DNA of 64,000 nt from Nymphaea colorata (GCF_008831285.2 NC_045145.1:14648040-14712039), one strand, 5' to 3'. Shown: positions 11,734 through 24,052, numbered from the stretch's first letter. Notes: generated by a model not told the origin, from the letters alone. Numbers and translations: made by a program.

Positions 11734-13355
11734 AAACACTTATGAGGTTCTATAAAAATGCAAAATCTTATGTTCAGCCTAAATGGATCTAAGATCATTT
11801 TCTATATTTCCTTCATTTTGCATCTTATATGTTTTCCATGAATCTTCAGAATCTTAGGGCCTTGCGTTATCTCGACTCTGTTCTTTTCGGGTGCTTGTTT
11901 CCATGTATCTTCTTTTTTGTGGATGATACCACTAATAGAATTTTATTGTGGAGACTGGTTTCAACCTTTATTGGTTAGTGAATTTAAGGTCCATGTTCTG
12001 GCATTCTTAATGACATTTTTGTATGCATTGCTCCTGGACAAGACCTCTGTGGACTATTGATGCTTGCATGATGGTGGTGATGATGGTGTTAGTTGAGGTA
12101 GCGATGGCTCTCTGGTTCTGCCTCTTCACTTTGCTGTCGTTGAAGAAAACAGAAGGGTTCAATTCGAAACTTAATATGAATTGTTAAGCATGGAAAACGC
12201 TAATTGTTGCTGGTTTCTCTTCCTAGATATATAATTTCTTCTAATTCCGCCAGGCCCAGAAATATCGAGGTGGGTACATCTTGTTTGATTTCATCGATCG
12301 CTGGTACTTCTTTGGAGATCCGACGGCTTACATACAACAACAATTTTAATTTGCTTTGGCATGTTTTTATACCGAGAATGTCAGCAATTTTATATCAGTT
12401 TACAAACTCTGCCAAGAGATAAAATGCGGTACTGAATTAATGTGATACTCGCCCATCCCTGTAGTCAATGGGGGCTCAGTTGGGAGGCGTTGCTGTTTAT
12501 GGGTGCACCGACTACGGACGACTGCCCTCCTGTCAAAGACCATCCATCTTCAAGATGGCAGTTACGTAAACCTGTGCTGTCTTTTCTACATGATTCTAAT
12601 GGTCCTACTTATGTGGCGTCCACTGCAATTGGTATTTTGCTGCAGAGGAAATGGGGAAAATGGAATGAAATAAATAGTTTAATGAATGGTTCTAGGTCCG
12701 AAAAGGTTGACATTAGAAAATCAACACGATGAGGGTGCTTCTATTTTTATGACACAAGGAAGATAAAGAAAAAGGGACTGGTATTTTATATCATGCATTG
12801 AATATGATCTACACTAGGGAATACGTGCTCCTAATTCAAGTAATACTGCCGCTACCCAGACCAAATTTTCTATCTTATTGGGTGCCTTTTGCCATAATGG
12901 AGTTTTTTATGTTCTAAATGTTTTTGCTAAATTTGCCGCTGGGGGTTGCGATAATTTGGTAGGCTATCCTGGTATTAACAGGAGGTATTTCTCTTGCTGC
13001 AAGTTTGAAGCTGAATGTACCACCGGCGCTAGCTAAACTGCTGAAGTGCCCCTGCTCTCACACAGACACGCACCCACGGACATAAAGAAGGAAGAAATCG
13101 ACAAAGAAGAGAGCCTTTTTTTTTTGTGGCCGAAGATTTGGAAGAAAGCCTGGGAAGGGGGCCTTTTTTTTTTTAGAAAACCTGGGAATTCTATTGTTCT
13201 TTCTTATTGTCAACGATTTGTTGAAAAAGTGGCTCTCTGGCGTTTTTATTTAACAAAGATGAAGTGCCACCACTCGTGGACCATTATGGGTACACGTAAC
13301 AGGGTCAGCCTCCAGCCTATACGTGGCTGGCATCCAAGAAATTGGAAATTAAACC
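11734..13355. other. Non-coding sequence with degenerate reading frames
   Basis: Two adjacent + frames (12204-12422 and 12442-12732) are less AT-rich than their surroundings. The second contains a well-composed stretch (Trp, Pro and His rich, including FLHDSNGPTYVASTA). This suggests a decayed coding sequence, but I do not recognise it and see no intact exon borders. The rest is AT-rich. Confidence 0.35.
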
Positions 13356-13446
13356 AATTTCTTTTTATTTTATTAAATATTTTAGAACAGGGAACCAGCT
13401 TATACGTGGCTAATTTCTTTTTATTTTATTAAATATTTTAGAACAG
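13356..13446 (+). repeat. 56-bp direct duplication with an exact 35-bp core
   Basis: A 35-base AT-rich word beginning AATTTCTTTTTATTTTATTA occurs at 13356-13390 and, unchanged, at 13412-13446. The TATACGTGGCT word just upstream of each is also repeated, giving a 56-base period. Exact identity indicates a recent local duplication. Confidence 0.9.
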
Positions 13447-14359
13447 CGATGGACATTTTAAATAGAAAAATTAGAAAATCGCCCTGTACCGGTAGATATC
13501 GTTTTTTCAAGGTTTTTGATACCAGTTGAAAACCAAGTTACAAATTGTTGGGACCAATGAAGTGGTGGACTAGACTTATTAGCAATGCATTTATCAGTGG
13601 CTGGAAGGATCGACAAGAAAGTGGCCAAGTTGAGAAGAGCCGTCAATTCTGAACTATAGGACATGCCGACAAAAGATGCCATCGTTTTGTTTCGTCGCGG
13701 CTACCAGTGAAATTGAAAAGGTGCTTGGGGTTCACGTGAAGGCGAAGAGTGTGACCGTATTGATTGCGCGTGACCAGACTTCTCCCTTTTCTTCTTAATT
13801 AGAGTGAAGAGTTCCCCAATTTGCAGTCCAGGGATTGATGCTTACAAGGATCGAACTGATGATCCAACTTTTCCGACCTTCCAGACCAACCAGCGGCACT
13901 CTGCAGCCTTGGCTCCGCGATGAAATGCTGTTTCTGAAAGAACATGGCGGCCTGTCCTTGATTACGGAGACGCGTCCACACGGTTCTGGCTGGTACGCTG
14001 GTTGCCCACGCTTTTAATTGCATTTTGCTTTTTCGTCTTTCCGTCCACATCGACCAGCTCTTTGACTTTCAGAAACACCGGCCGAATCTTTCAGTTCTTC
14101 AAGTTGGTGAGCTGCCTCTCCCCAGCGGCCGCTGGGCCTTAAATTCGGGGGTAATTTCGCGATTCACATTGGTTCGTGGTCAACTGTATTAATGAGGCTG
14201 CTGGATGTGGGTACCGTTGTGTCTGTGCAAAGCAGAAGTCAAAGCCACATGAAAAGCAATATCCGTGATCTTCAATTTCATCGCCGGTTCTTGCCCCTGC
14301 TGTTGCTTCTCTTCCCGATCGGTAAGGGTTAAAAGAAAAGGAGTGGGGAACTGAAGGAG
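13447..14359. other. Upstream region of the lectin receptor kinase gene
   Basis: No gene. Composition becomes more GC-rich towards the kinase gene, and a GCGGCCGC word lies near 14126. I see no convincing TATA box at a fixed distance from the ATG. Confidence 0.4.
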
Positions 14360-16900
14360 ATGATGGCACCAGCGTCCTTCCCTTGTATGTTCTTGTTTCT
14401 CTTGTCTTTCTTTGCTCTGCGTTGCTTGGGTGGACCTATTTCCACAGAATTTATCCGGCCGAATTTCACTGCGACCAACCTTGGATTCGTCGACAACAAT
14501 GGTGTTTTCCTGGCTTCCAAATCTAACATCTTCCGAGCTTCCATCTGCAACCCTGCTGGTGATGGTGAGTACTACCTCTGCGTCCTGCATGTTGAATCCA
14601 ATCAGGTTGTCTGGTCGGCTAATCGTGGTTCACCAGTGACGAACGCTGATCGGATTGTCTTCTTAACGACTGGGATATTCATTTACGGCGCCAATGGCAG
14701 CTTGGTGTGGTGGACAAAGTTTAGGTCACAAGCCGATGCGGTGTCTTTGGTTCACTTACAGGACACAGGGAATCTGCAGCTGTTGGATTCGTCCAATTCA
14801 TCAATATGGGAAAGCTTTGATCATCCGACCGATACCATCTTGATGGGACAGAAACTTCCTCTTGGTGTTAACCTCATTGGTTCCATCAGCAAGAATAATC
14901 TTGCTTCTGGCGATTATGCTCTTGCTGTGACAAAAGATGATGCTCTTCTCCAATGGAAGGGTCATACATATTGGAGAATAACCATGGATCCTAGAGCTTT
15001 TAAGGACCAGAATGCTGATATCACATATATGCAAGTGAATGGCTCTGGCTTATATCTGTTTGCTGCTGGTGGCGGCAATCTAATAGTGGTCTGGCGGGTT
15101 ATATTGAGCCCTGCCAAGCTCCGGTTATTGACTTTAGATTCTTCCGGCAAACTCAGGGTGCAGAGTTATTCTAGGTTCAGTTGGAACACCGAATTCTTAG
15201 CACCGGCAAGTGATTGTTCTGTGCCCCTTTGGTGTGGGAGTCTCGGCATCTGCAGTGACTCGGGTGGGGCAAATAACAACTCTTATTGCACATGTCCTGA
15301 TCAGATCCCGGCTGCAAACCGGAGTGATCTCTCCAAAGGTTGCACTCTCAGTGGCCAAACCGATTTCTGTTCGAGCACCTCATCGTCGCCCTCAATCGAT
15401 TATCTTGCCCTTGGTACTGGCATTGATTACTTTGAAGATTCTTATAGCCAGGCCGTCAATCCTCTGAATGGGTCTTCTGATATATCCGATTGTCGAAAAC
15501 TCTGCTCTGCCAACTGCTCGTGTCTCGGATACTTCTACAATAGTGACTTTGGTTCGTGCTTTTTAGTTCGAGAGGTGGTGGGTTCTCTGCAACGTACTGG
15601 AGACAAGTCCATGAGTGGCTACCTGAAGACAATTTCTCACGACTTTGGCGTTCAGGGCGGTAAAAGGCTGCCTCTTGCAGCATTGATTCTTTTACCTGCA
15701 GCTGGAATCCTCCTGTTGACCACCATTTGCGCCCTTGTTCTTTCTTGGAGGAGAATGCCAAGGAAGCAATTTTCATCCAAAACCAGTTACCCCAATTCAA
15801 ACGAATCAGACGAGGACATCGACCTTCAGTTTGTACCTGGGTTACCCAAGAAATTTTCTTTGTCCCAACTAGAATCAGCTACCAATAATTTCAGCGTTAA
15901 GATTGGTTCGGGAGGCTTCGGAGCAGTTTACAAAGGCATTCTTGAGGACGGGACTCAGGTTGCTGTCAAGAAGATCAACAATGTGGGGGTCCAGGGGAAG
16001 AGAGAGTTCTATACTGAAATCGCCACCATCGGTAGCATTCACCATGTGAACCTGGTGCGCCTACACGGGTTTTGCGCCGAAGCTGCACAGAGGCTTCTGG
16101 TCTACGAGTATATGAACCTCGGTTCCTTGGATCGCTCGCTTTTCAGCCAGAGCACGGTTATGGAATGGTCGGAGCGGGTAGAGATTGCAATCGGAACTGC
16201 TCGCGGCCTTTCGTATCTGCACTCATCATGCCAACCGAAGATAATCCACTGCGACATAAAGCCTGAAAACATTTTGCTTAATGATCCCAAACAGATCAAG
16301 CTCTCTGATTTCGGGCTCTCCAAGCTTCTAACGTTAGAGCAATCAAATCTATTCACGACAATGAGGGGGACGCGCGGGTACCTCGCTCCAGAATGGTTAA
16401 CGAATTCGGCCATCTCCGAGAAGACGGACGTCTACAGCTACGGGATGGTTCTGTTAGAGATCATTCGAGGGAGGAAGAATTGCTCGGCAGCAGAAGATGA
16501 GGGCGAAGCCAACGTCTATTTTCCTATGTATGCTTTGGACATGCACGAGCAGGGGCGATATTTAGAGCTTGTGGATCCGAGGCTGGCTGACAAGGTTAAG
16601 AGCGAGGAGGTAGAGAGGATGGTGAAGGTAGCTCTGTGCTGTGTGCAGGAAGAGCCATGGTTGAGGCCCAGCATGGGCACGGTCGTGGGAATGCTGGATG
16701 GTGTCCTCCCTCTGTGTGAACCTAGGGTCCAGTCCTTGACCTTCTTGCGATTCTATGGTCGGAGATTCTCCGAGCCAAGTACGTTGTTATCTGGGTCCAG
16801 TCCGGCTGCTGGGTTCAGCCTTGGGAGCACCGGCTCTTCTTTCCCGGCTTCATTTTCGCCTTCCGTGGCATCTGCGCAGCAGGTATCTGGTCCAAGATGA
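14360..16900 (+). CDS. G-type lectin S-receptor-like serine/threonine protein kinase (At5g35370-like)
   Basis: Intronless 846-residue plasma-membrane receptor kinase; the closest relative I recognise is Arabidopsis At5g35370. In order: signal peptide (about 1-24), bulb-type lectin domain with WSANR at 85-89, a Cys-rich EGF-like stretch (CGSLGIC...CTC), a PAN-like Cys cluster (CRKLCSANCSC), one membrane span (about 437-463), and a cytoplasmic kinase. The kinase has the glycine loop GSGGFG (516-521), catalytic loop HCDIKPEN (630-637), DFG (650-652) and a GYLAPEW segment. The Cys before the catalytic Asp makes it a non-RD kinase, a class often tied to immune or symbiotic perception in plants. 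The ligand cannot be read from sequence. The start is the first of two adjacent ATGs, directly before the signal peptide. A Ser-rich tail ends the protein. The gene appears intact. Confidence 0.93.
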   Translation: MMAPASFPCMFLFLLSFFALRCLGGPISTEFIRPNFTATNLGFVDNNGVFLASKSNIFRASICNPAGDGEYYLCVLHVESNQVVWSANRGSPVTNADRIVFLTTGIFIYGANGSLVWWTKFRSQADAVSLVHLQDTGNLQLLDSSNSSIWESFDHPTDTILMGQKLPLGVNLIGSISKNNLASGDYALAVTKDDALLQWKGHTYWRITMDPRAFKDQNADITYMQVNGSGLYLFAAGGGNLIVVWRVILSPAKLRLLTLDSSGKLRVQSYSRFSWNTEFLAPASDCSVPLWCGSLGICSDSGGANNNSYCTCPDQIPAANRSDLSKGCTLSGQTDFCSSTSSSPSIDYLALGTGIDYFEDSYSQAVNPLNGSSDISDCRKLCSANCSCLGYFYNSDFGSCFLVREVVGSLQRTGDKSMSGYLKTISHDFGVQGGKRLPLAALILLPAAGILLLTTICALVLSWRRMPRKQFSSKTSYPNSNESDEDIDLQFVPGLPKKFSLSQLESATNNFSVKIGSGGFGAVYKGILEDGTQVAVKKINNVGVQGKREFYTEIATIGSIHHVNLVRLHGFCAEAAQRLLVYEYMNLGSLDRSLFSQSTVMEWSERVEIAIGTARGLSYLHSSCQPKIIHCDIKPENILLNDPKQIKLSDFGLSKLLTLEQSNLFTTMRGTRGYLAPEWLTNSAISEKTDVYSYGMVLLEIIRGRKNCSAAEDEGEANVYFPMYALDMHEQGRYLELVDPRLADKVKSEEVERMVKVALCCVQEEPWLRPSMGTVVGMLDGVLPLCEPRVQSLTFLRFYGRRFSEPSTLLSGSSPAAGFSLGSTGSSFPASFSPSVASAQQVSGPR

Positions 16901-19675
16901 CCGGCTGTGGCCATGGACAGTGGGCGTGAAGTTCTTGTATTTCATTTTTCCTTCTCCCTGTAAAATGCAAGCCTTCTGTACATAAGCAAGCCTATTTTGT
17001 ACAAGGAAAATGTCTCCGGCCACTTGTTTAATTATTTTTGGTAGAGATCAGGTGAAGAAAGGCATGTGCAGTGGGAAGCCCGGTGAGTTGTGGACAGACT
17101 CTTTAATCCAATCTTTTTCTTTCCCAAGGGTTTTTCCAATACTTATTTTTTTATACGTACAATATTATTTGCTTAAAAGTAAATATTGAATTTGTCAATA
17201 TAAAAATAATGAAATTTAAAAAAACCAGCGTAAACAACAGCAACCCATGATGGGAAGAGAAGCGCCGCTTCTATGACAACACCTTTACTCCGAAGATCAA
17301 CATTGTTTAATTAAATAACATTTTTCAAGTCAGAGGACATAGTTACTGCACGCAACGCAACCTAAGGTTAAGCTTACCCATCGTTTAGTTTTAGTGAGGG
17401 AAAGAGAAAGAGTGATGGGTGCAAAGGAGTGGAGGAGCTAGTCTACTATTAATCGTAATAAATTCTATTTTATTGCAGGCGTATCTAACAATCTGGCAAA
17501 TTTCAAATGGTTCATTTAAGAATCACGACCCACGGAAACAAATTTAAAATGTCTCATTTAAGGACCACGAAAACGATCACTCGCAGATAAGAAATTAATG
17601 AAGGAGCTATTGTGGATGACAACAATAAGAGGACGTTTGAGTCCTGTTCCCTTGCTGGAACTGCGGTTCTGTTACGCTGGGACGGTGCAACCTATACAAA
17701 TGTCTGACGGGGAACAAGAGAGAGACACAAAATGCGTGGAAAGAAGACATTGTCATGGGCAACCTTTCACAAAAGTGGGAGAGAAAGAACAAAATGGTTT
17801 CTCGATATTCCTTGCAATGTTCTATTATTATTATCATCATCAAATACCAAGCACAACGGAACACCTTGTTCGCTGTTTGGACAAACGGCGGATAACAGTC
17901 GAAACCCTCCTTTCATCTTGTCATTAAGCTGCATCGATGCATGATGCAAATACAACATGAAAGTAACTTAATGCCACGCTCCATCCCATATGGACCAAGA
18001 GAACCGAGAACTTTCAACATGTGACATTCACGAGCTCGACTGTATGTCCTTTATGGCAATGAAGTTTACCTATGAATCGTTCTATGTCTGTTGAGAGGGA
18101 TGTGAATGTCTGTTGAGAGGGATGTCAACGTATTCGATTTGAATCAGGTATCTAACCAATCATATTCGAAAAAATTGGATATGAACAAAAATTTAATATC
18201 TTATTAAGAAATCGGATCAAATTCAAATTTATGAAATGACATTCGATCGGATTTATTTTTAGAAAAATATCCTATATCTAATGCTATTACATTTTGAAAG
18301 GTGGTAAAATCCGGTTCAAACTTCGGATGTGGATTCAGATATTAATATAAAAATCAGTTTTAGATTGTAAAATTAGATTTCGGATTTGGATTTGCATATG
18401 ACTTGCATTTTTAGTTGCACGAGTTTAGTGATGCCGTTTTGGTGAGATGAAATTCTAAAACAAGGAAGAGAGAGAAAGTTGCTTTTATTGCAAGTGAGAG
18501 GCCCCAAATTCAAGCCAATTCCTTCACGAATAGAATATCCCTAGAAGGTGGCTGTCGGCGGGGAATTCATAATTGATTTCACACGAATTATCTACGGCTT
18601 CCGGAAACACTTTCTTGAACCTTACCAGCAGACTTGCCAAAATTCGACTCTTTTGCCGCTTTCTTCAACTAAAAATTTATGCATAATATGATTCGCCGAC
18701 TTGAAACCATTGATTCTGTCCAACTGCTAAAACCTAATGGATACTTGCACTCGATTCTTGGTGAGTTTTAAATTTCCCCTGCTTCGTCGTTTACGATTCG
18801 TATTCAACATTTCAAATTCTTTTTTCTTCGAAAGAAGAATATTCTATGTATTGGACTGACTATATAACATATAAGAACATCTTGTACAAGGGCAAGTTTC
18901 TATTTTCTACCGATCATATCATCAAAATGTGGACAGGCACTAGCATGGCTTCCTTTTATTGTTAAATATAGTTTGAATATAGGCAGCAAGTTCCCTGAAA
19001 TCCGACGAAAGAAATACCTAATTTTGTATGTATGCTTAAAACTCAGGAATAAACTATATTATAATGGGTGTCAGGCTAAGACGTATAAGTTTTTGACTTT
19101 CAGATGTTAAGCAGGCAAGCAAAAGTCACAGAATTCAGATTTCGTCGACTTCCTTCCATCCCTATCTTCAACCACATTTAATGACATCTAGGTGAAGTTT
19201 GGCCAATTATCTTTGCACAAGCGACTTCTCTTTCTGTTGTATTTTATCCATTTTTCTATCTTACGCAACCAACATTCATTTGGTTAATATGTTTATTTTC
19301 TTATTTGACAAATTAGGGTCAAACAGACAGTTTACACCGATAAAGATGCATATCCTGAGAATTGAACTACTGACTTAAGGTTTTGTAGAAACACTTGCTC
19401 AAGCCAGCATGTGACCGCCCCTCAAAACCAGTATTTTTCTTTAACACTTTTATATTTTATTTTTATAAAGGTCCTTTTATATATTTATTTTAGTTGTTGC
19501 ACATAAGGGAATCAAATTGATGACTGGAAAGATATAAGGGGCTGCTTACTAGTACTTTGAAAAATTAAAATTCAGCACCTATACAAATCTTGAAAAATAC
19601 AAAAAAGCCCCTTATAAAAAATATTCAAAAAATTGTTTTAGTTTATACTACAAAACCATTCAGCCCCACTTAAGG
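16901..19675. other. Intergenic region between convergent genes
   Basis: AT-rich DNA between the stop codons of the receptor kinase and the ABCG gene. It includes a stretch near 18130-18400 rich in GGAT/ATCCG words of the kind found in plant transposon relics, and a short tandem repeat. The frames at 17.6-17.96 kb overlap each other on both strands and have no recognisable motif. Confidence 0.5.
18085..18126 (+). repeat. 22-bp tandem duplication
   Basis: The word TGTCTGTTGAGAGGGATGT occurs at 18085 and again at 18107, a 22-base period with the copies directly abutting. Confidence 0.9.

Positions 19676-19714
<39 letters not shown>
19676..19714 (+). repeat. Poly(A) tract of 39 A
   Basis: An uninterrupted run of 39 A. 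It could be the 3' tail of a retroposed sequence lying to its left (19.4-19.67 kb), or a simple expansion. I could not find a target-site duplication. Confidence 0.95.
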
Positions 19715-19717
<3 letters not shown>

Positions 19718-20526
19718 AGCTGCCGCTGGGCCCTTGAAGGCCCAACTTGCCTCCCAAAGAAGAAGTGTCTTTGCCGTGTCCAGCTCTGGGTGCGGAGAAC
19801 CACCTACGAAGGCCACCCTCTCTAAAAGAGATGCCTTTTTTGGAACTTCTTCGTCAAGACGGTGTCCAATGTGAGGCAGAAAAAGGATTGCACTTTGCTT
19901 CCATGGACCAACCTCTTCGTCTTCTTGACTTGCAGCCAAAGGAAAGAAGCCGCCCCCCTTCCCCTTCTTGGCTTCATACGTACATGAAAACCCAATGTCG
20001 ATTAATTTCATCTGTGCTTTGTGCCGTCGAAGTAACCACTGATCTCTTCTATGAAAGACAAAATCAAAGACTAATAATTTTATGCTTAAATTACCAACAC
20101 AAACACATGCACAAAGAAAAAGGAAAATAAGAATGTTCAAGATTGTGTTGAAATTTTTAATATCGTATTGAAAATTTTCACAACATCGCCTGCACTCTGT
20201 TAAGGCTGGTCTATATTCCATAAACACTACCAAGCGTGATGATTTCACATTCGAAAGGTCAAAACCCATTTACTTCCTGCAAAGCGCCATCAAATTATGC
20301 TCCAAGAGATTTATCAGCAAATGGCCGGTCCTGGAGCAGAGGGTTTTCATTTCATTATTAGAAGGATGCGAAAAAGATATACACAAAATGCAAGCAACTG
20401 ACCATTGCTTGATCCTATTACTTTGTACACACGCTACGTCACCGGAAAGGTTTACCGGTTCCATTTATGGACAAAAGACAAATTTTATAATTATTAAGGC
20501 GACCAGAAACAATTAAGCTCTGCAAC
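19715..20526. other. Non-coding region downstream of the ABCG gene
   Basis: Contains a GC-richer patch (19715-19990) with overlapping frames on both strands but no family I recognise. The part next to 20527 is presumably the ABCG 3' untranslated region. Confidence 0.4.
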
Positions 20527-23500
20527 TCAAGGAGTTGAGTTCGGATGCACTGTTTTCATGTCTTCAGTTGATTGTACAGAGGGGCGAGAGAAGAATCCTC
20601 TGATCACTGGCTTCATCTTCTCTGTAAGCTTTATTATGGACAGGAACATGACCCTGTAGAGGACGACCATTCCAAAGAGAACGGCAAGGTCCACCCACTT
20701 GGAGTACCCCATCTCAACTTGCCATGTATCCCTGAGAATCTGCTCACCGGTAATGGTGCGAGGTCCCCCTACTAGGTTGTTGGGGAAGGTGAGCCCTTCA
20801 AACTCGTTCTTGTAGAATCCCTGGTTGGCATACTTGTGGAAGGAGATGTAGTACATTGGGTACCTCCAGAACGGCTTGGGAAGGTCATTCGGCAGCCTGA
20901 AGAACCCTCCATTGAGCATCATCACCCCTTGAATCCCTGCACCAGTGATGATGCCCATCAGAAAGTCGGGCACGATGCTGGCCACAATCATCATCAGGCT
21001 CTCCACCAGCATCATGCACACGAACAGCACCAGTGCAAAGTAGAAGAAGTGTTCGGCGCTGCTCTGGAGATGGACCAAGTAGTAGGCTATGGCTCCCGGC
21101 ACAACAGAGATCAAGAGGAGGTAAGGAATGGAGGAGAACGTGTTCCCGATCACGAATGCCGTAACACCATAGTGGCCGTTCAGCCTCTCGCGTCCGAAAA
21201 TCTGCAGAAACCATGTGGCTTTTAGAGGGCGAGTTAAGAATGAGCAATCAACTTTCTGCACGGAGATACGCATGAAATGAAGGCAACAACAAGCCTTCAG
21301 GCCTATTTCCATTGCTTTTGTCCCCCGTATAAGTACAGCAGGCAGGTACAAAAGCACTGCAATCGGCCGTAAATTAGAAAAAGAAGTGTACCTTCATGTC
21401 CTCAACAAAGGAAGGGAATCCGCCAATGGCCATGAATGTCAAGAATGCAGCTACAAACATTAACATTGATCCTCTGGCCTGTCATATATATTCATAACTT
21501 CACATAAGCTTCAATTCGGTAATGGTTGTGACGAGAAAATGAGATGTGGATGGGTTGAGCAGTATACCTGAATGGATCCAAATGAGTGGCCAACGTTATA
21601 GAAGATGGTGCCCACACACAAGCATAGCGCAACATATATGGCCAGGCGTAGCCAGTAATAACCAAGGTCTCTGTACATGTTCACGAAGGACCTCTGTGTA
21701 AGAACCAGAGACTGCGTGAAGAAACTTGCTTGGCTTCCTTTCTTCTGTAACGCTGCGCCGTCCTGCAAAATTGAAATTAACAATTAGAATTAAGAACCCA
21801 TGTAGGGAAAGAGAAAAAAATCCATGATTAAGTATTATGAAACGGTAGGGATCTTCTGTCTGTTACCATATTGTTGATCTCTTCCACTCTTCTCGACACT
21901 TGCTGTGCTATGTGTGATGAACTGTAGGAGGAGACGAGAGTATTGATTGCCTCTGCTACTGTAGTTGCTTTTGCGTCCATCCCCTGCTCAATATCCTGAA
22001 ATAAAGGGGAAAAGAGCACGATTTATTTAGAAATTCTGCAACTATTAGTTGATGCCGAAAATGTTATAAGCACGGCGAGTGTTACAGCAATATTCTCACC
22101 TTATCAAAATCAGAGTTGATGGTTCTGAGATAGTGATCAGAAGGATTCCTCAAGGTTGGACAAGGGAAACCATTTACTGCGAAGAACTGCAATCAAATGA
22201 AAGGGATTTCAGTTTTCTCCTTACCAAAAACAGGGACAAGAGAGACAGGGAGGGAGCTTTAGGTCCAGTTTCTCTGTGACTTATTTGATAGACAAACCCC
22301 TCCAGTTTGATCAAATCATATCCAATAATCTATATATTCCACAAAGGCTTAGGTCATTAATCCGTGTCTGTTATTTAGTTACCTCACTAGCGCCTGAAGC
22401 TTGGCCAAAGTAGACGGTTTTGCCTGCTGAGAGTAGGCAGAGATTGTTGAAGAGCTCAAAGACTTCACTGCTCGGCTGATGGATGGAAGCTATGACAGTC
22501 CTTCCGTCATGCTTGGCTAGGCCGACGATCCTGTTCATCACGTGGTAAGCTGCAGCACTGTCAAGCCCACTTGTGGGCTCGTCCAGGAAGAGGAGCTTGG
22601 GCCTGGTCAAGATCTCGATGCAGATGCTGACCCTTCTCTTCTGCCCCCCACTGAGTCCCTTGACTCCCCAACCTCCAATCCTCGTGTTAATGGCGTCCTG
22701 CAGGCCCATCTCCCTGATGGTGGTCTCTGCTCTCTCCTTCTTCTCTGCCTTAGACATGGTGCTGGGCAGCTGGAGCTGAGCGGAGTAGTAGACCGCCTCT
22801 TTGACTGTGAGCGTGCTCATGAGCGTATCATCTTGAGTCACGTAGGCCTGTATCCAAGGTGTTATTATTAGTTCATAGGTCATGTCGCGACACATGCAGC
22901 AGTTAAACCAACTACGATGAACCCCGCCGGTCGGCCAAACCATATTCACAAATCTCGTCTTTGAGTAAAAGCAAGAAAAAGGTTTTCCTGATACTGTAAG
23001 ATCATCTGGTTTTCCCGATATTGTAAGATCATCTGGTTTTCCCGAGAAAATCCCAAGGAAGATGTCTTGTTTGTGCATATGAAGTATATGAAAAGTGCTA
23101 CTTTGTTGCACCAAGATCATGATAAAGTGGGTTTTCTTGAAAACATAGATTTTTTTTTTTTTTTAACAACACGATGCCCTGTCGAAAAATCTCGTGCTGA
23201 TATTAGAAAACCAGTTTACATATGAGATCCTTTTCTGTGGTGTTTTAATGAAACTCAATTCTAGTGACCGCAACGCAACAGTAGTCCATAATAATTAATC
23301 CTCACCGAAGTTCCATATCCGAGAGCTTGCTTTCTCCCATTCACGAGAATCTCTCCGGTTTGCCTCGTATTGGAGCCCAACCTGCCTGCAAAAGACGCGC
23401 AACACCCACATGAGGACACAGTTAAGGTCTAGAGAGAGAAAGATTTCAAAAACATGATAGAGTTGTGTCCTGTTCTGCTGCATGTGTTTTTGAGAGTCTC

Positions 23501-23950
23501 ACCTGCTAATGCGTCGAGAAGGGTGGACTTGCCGGAGCCGGAAGGGCCCATGATGGCGAGGACTTCGCCGGGCTCGGCGAACCCAGTTAGCCTCTGCAAT
23601 ATGGCCCTCGTCCCACCTTTCCCGTCGGTGGCGGTGACCCATAAGTCCTTCCAGGTCAGGAACACCCCAGAGCCACCGCCGACTTTCCTCACCATAGCAC
23701 CACCCTCCACCTTCCTTCCGCCGCCAGCTCCTTCGCCTCCTTCAATCATCAAACTCACCATCTCAGCGCCCCCCATCTTCCTGCCGCTCCCGAACGCCAC
23801 CACTTCGTCATCGGAATCAGAAGCATACATCGATTCCTGCCGCGCGCTCTGGCTAAACGGGATCGGACTAGGACTGCTCTGCTCCGGCGGAGCCGACCTC
23901 GCCGGACTCGGGCTGGGTCTCCATCTAGGAACAGTGGGCTCGGCGTCCAT
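20527..23950 (-). CDS. ABC transporter G family half-transporter (WBC type, ABCG11/ABCG12/ABCG15-like)
   Basis: Eight exons (high to low): 23503-23950, 23306-23385, 22383-22847, 22100-22186, 21867-21995, 21568-21762, 21392-21478, 20527-21201. All borders are GT-AG and the frame closes at 721 residues. The N-terminal ATPase has Walker [10 protein letters not shown] (135-143), signature LSGGQ (241-245), Walker [13 protein letters not shown] with the Asp-Glu pair at 265-266, and the switch His (299). Exons 6-8 encode the hydrophobic membrane domain. One ATPase followed by one membrane domain is the ABCG half-size layout, so it should dimerise at the plasma membrane. Relatives export cuticular lipids, wax or sporopollenin precursors; the substrate here is an inference. 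An in-frame ATG 28 codons upstream (24034) lies only about 20 bases below the TATA box, so I chose 23950. Confidence 0.92.
22981..23046. repeat. 27-bp tandem repeat in ABCG intron 2
   Basis: Two and a half copies of a 27-base unit starting GGTTTTCC (22981-23007, 23008-23034, 23035-23046). It lies between exon 2 and exon 3 of the ABCG gene. Because 27 is a multiple of three, it reads as a repeated nine-residue peptide on the minus strand, but no splice sites place it in the mRNA. Confidence 0.85.
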
Positions 23951-24052
23951 GAATTTTGGAATGCAAGGGCGAGGATAAAAGCTGGTCGAAAACACCACTA
24001 CCAGTGAGGGTCCGGGACGGGTGGTGTGGTTCATTTCCAACGATAATGCTGG

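Noticed and set aside
19670-20269. 199-codon minus-strand frame ending in a run of Phe
   Set aside because: Its C-terminus is just the poly(A) tract read as poly-Phe, and the rest has no recognisable domain. An overlapping plus-strand frame is equally open.
20836-21225. 129-codon His/Glu-rich plus-strand frame
   Set aside because: It is antisense to exon 8 of the ABCG gene, whose minus-strand frame has the conserved membrane-domain sequence.
22542-22871. Plus-strand frame opposite the ABC signature region
   Set aside because: Antisense shadow of ABCG exon 3 (LSGGQ and Walker B on the minus strand).
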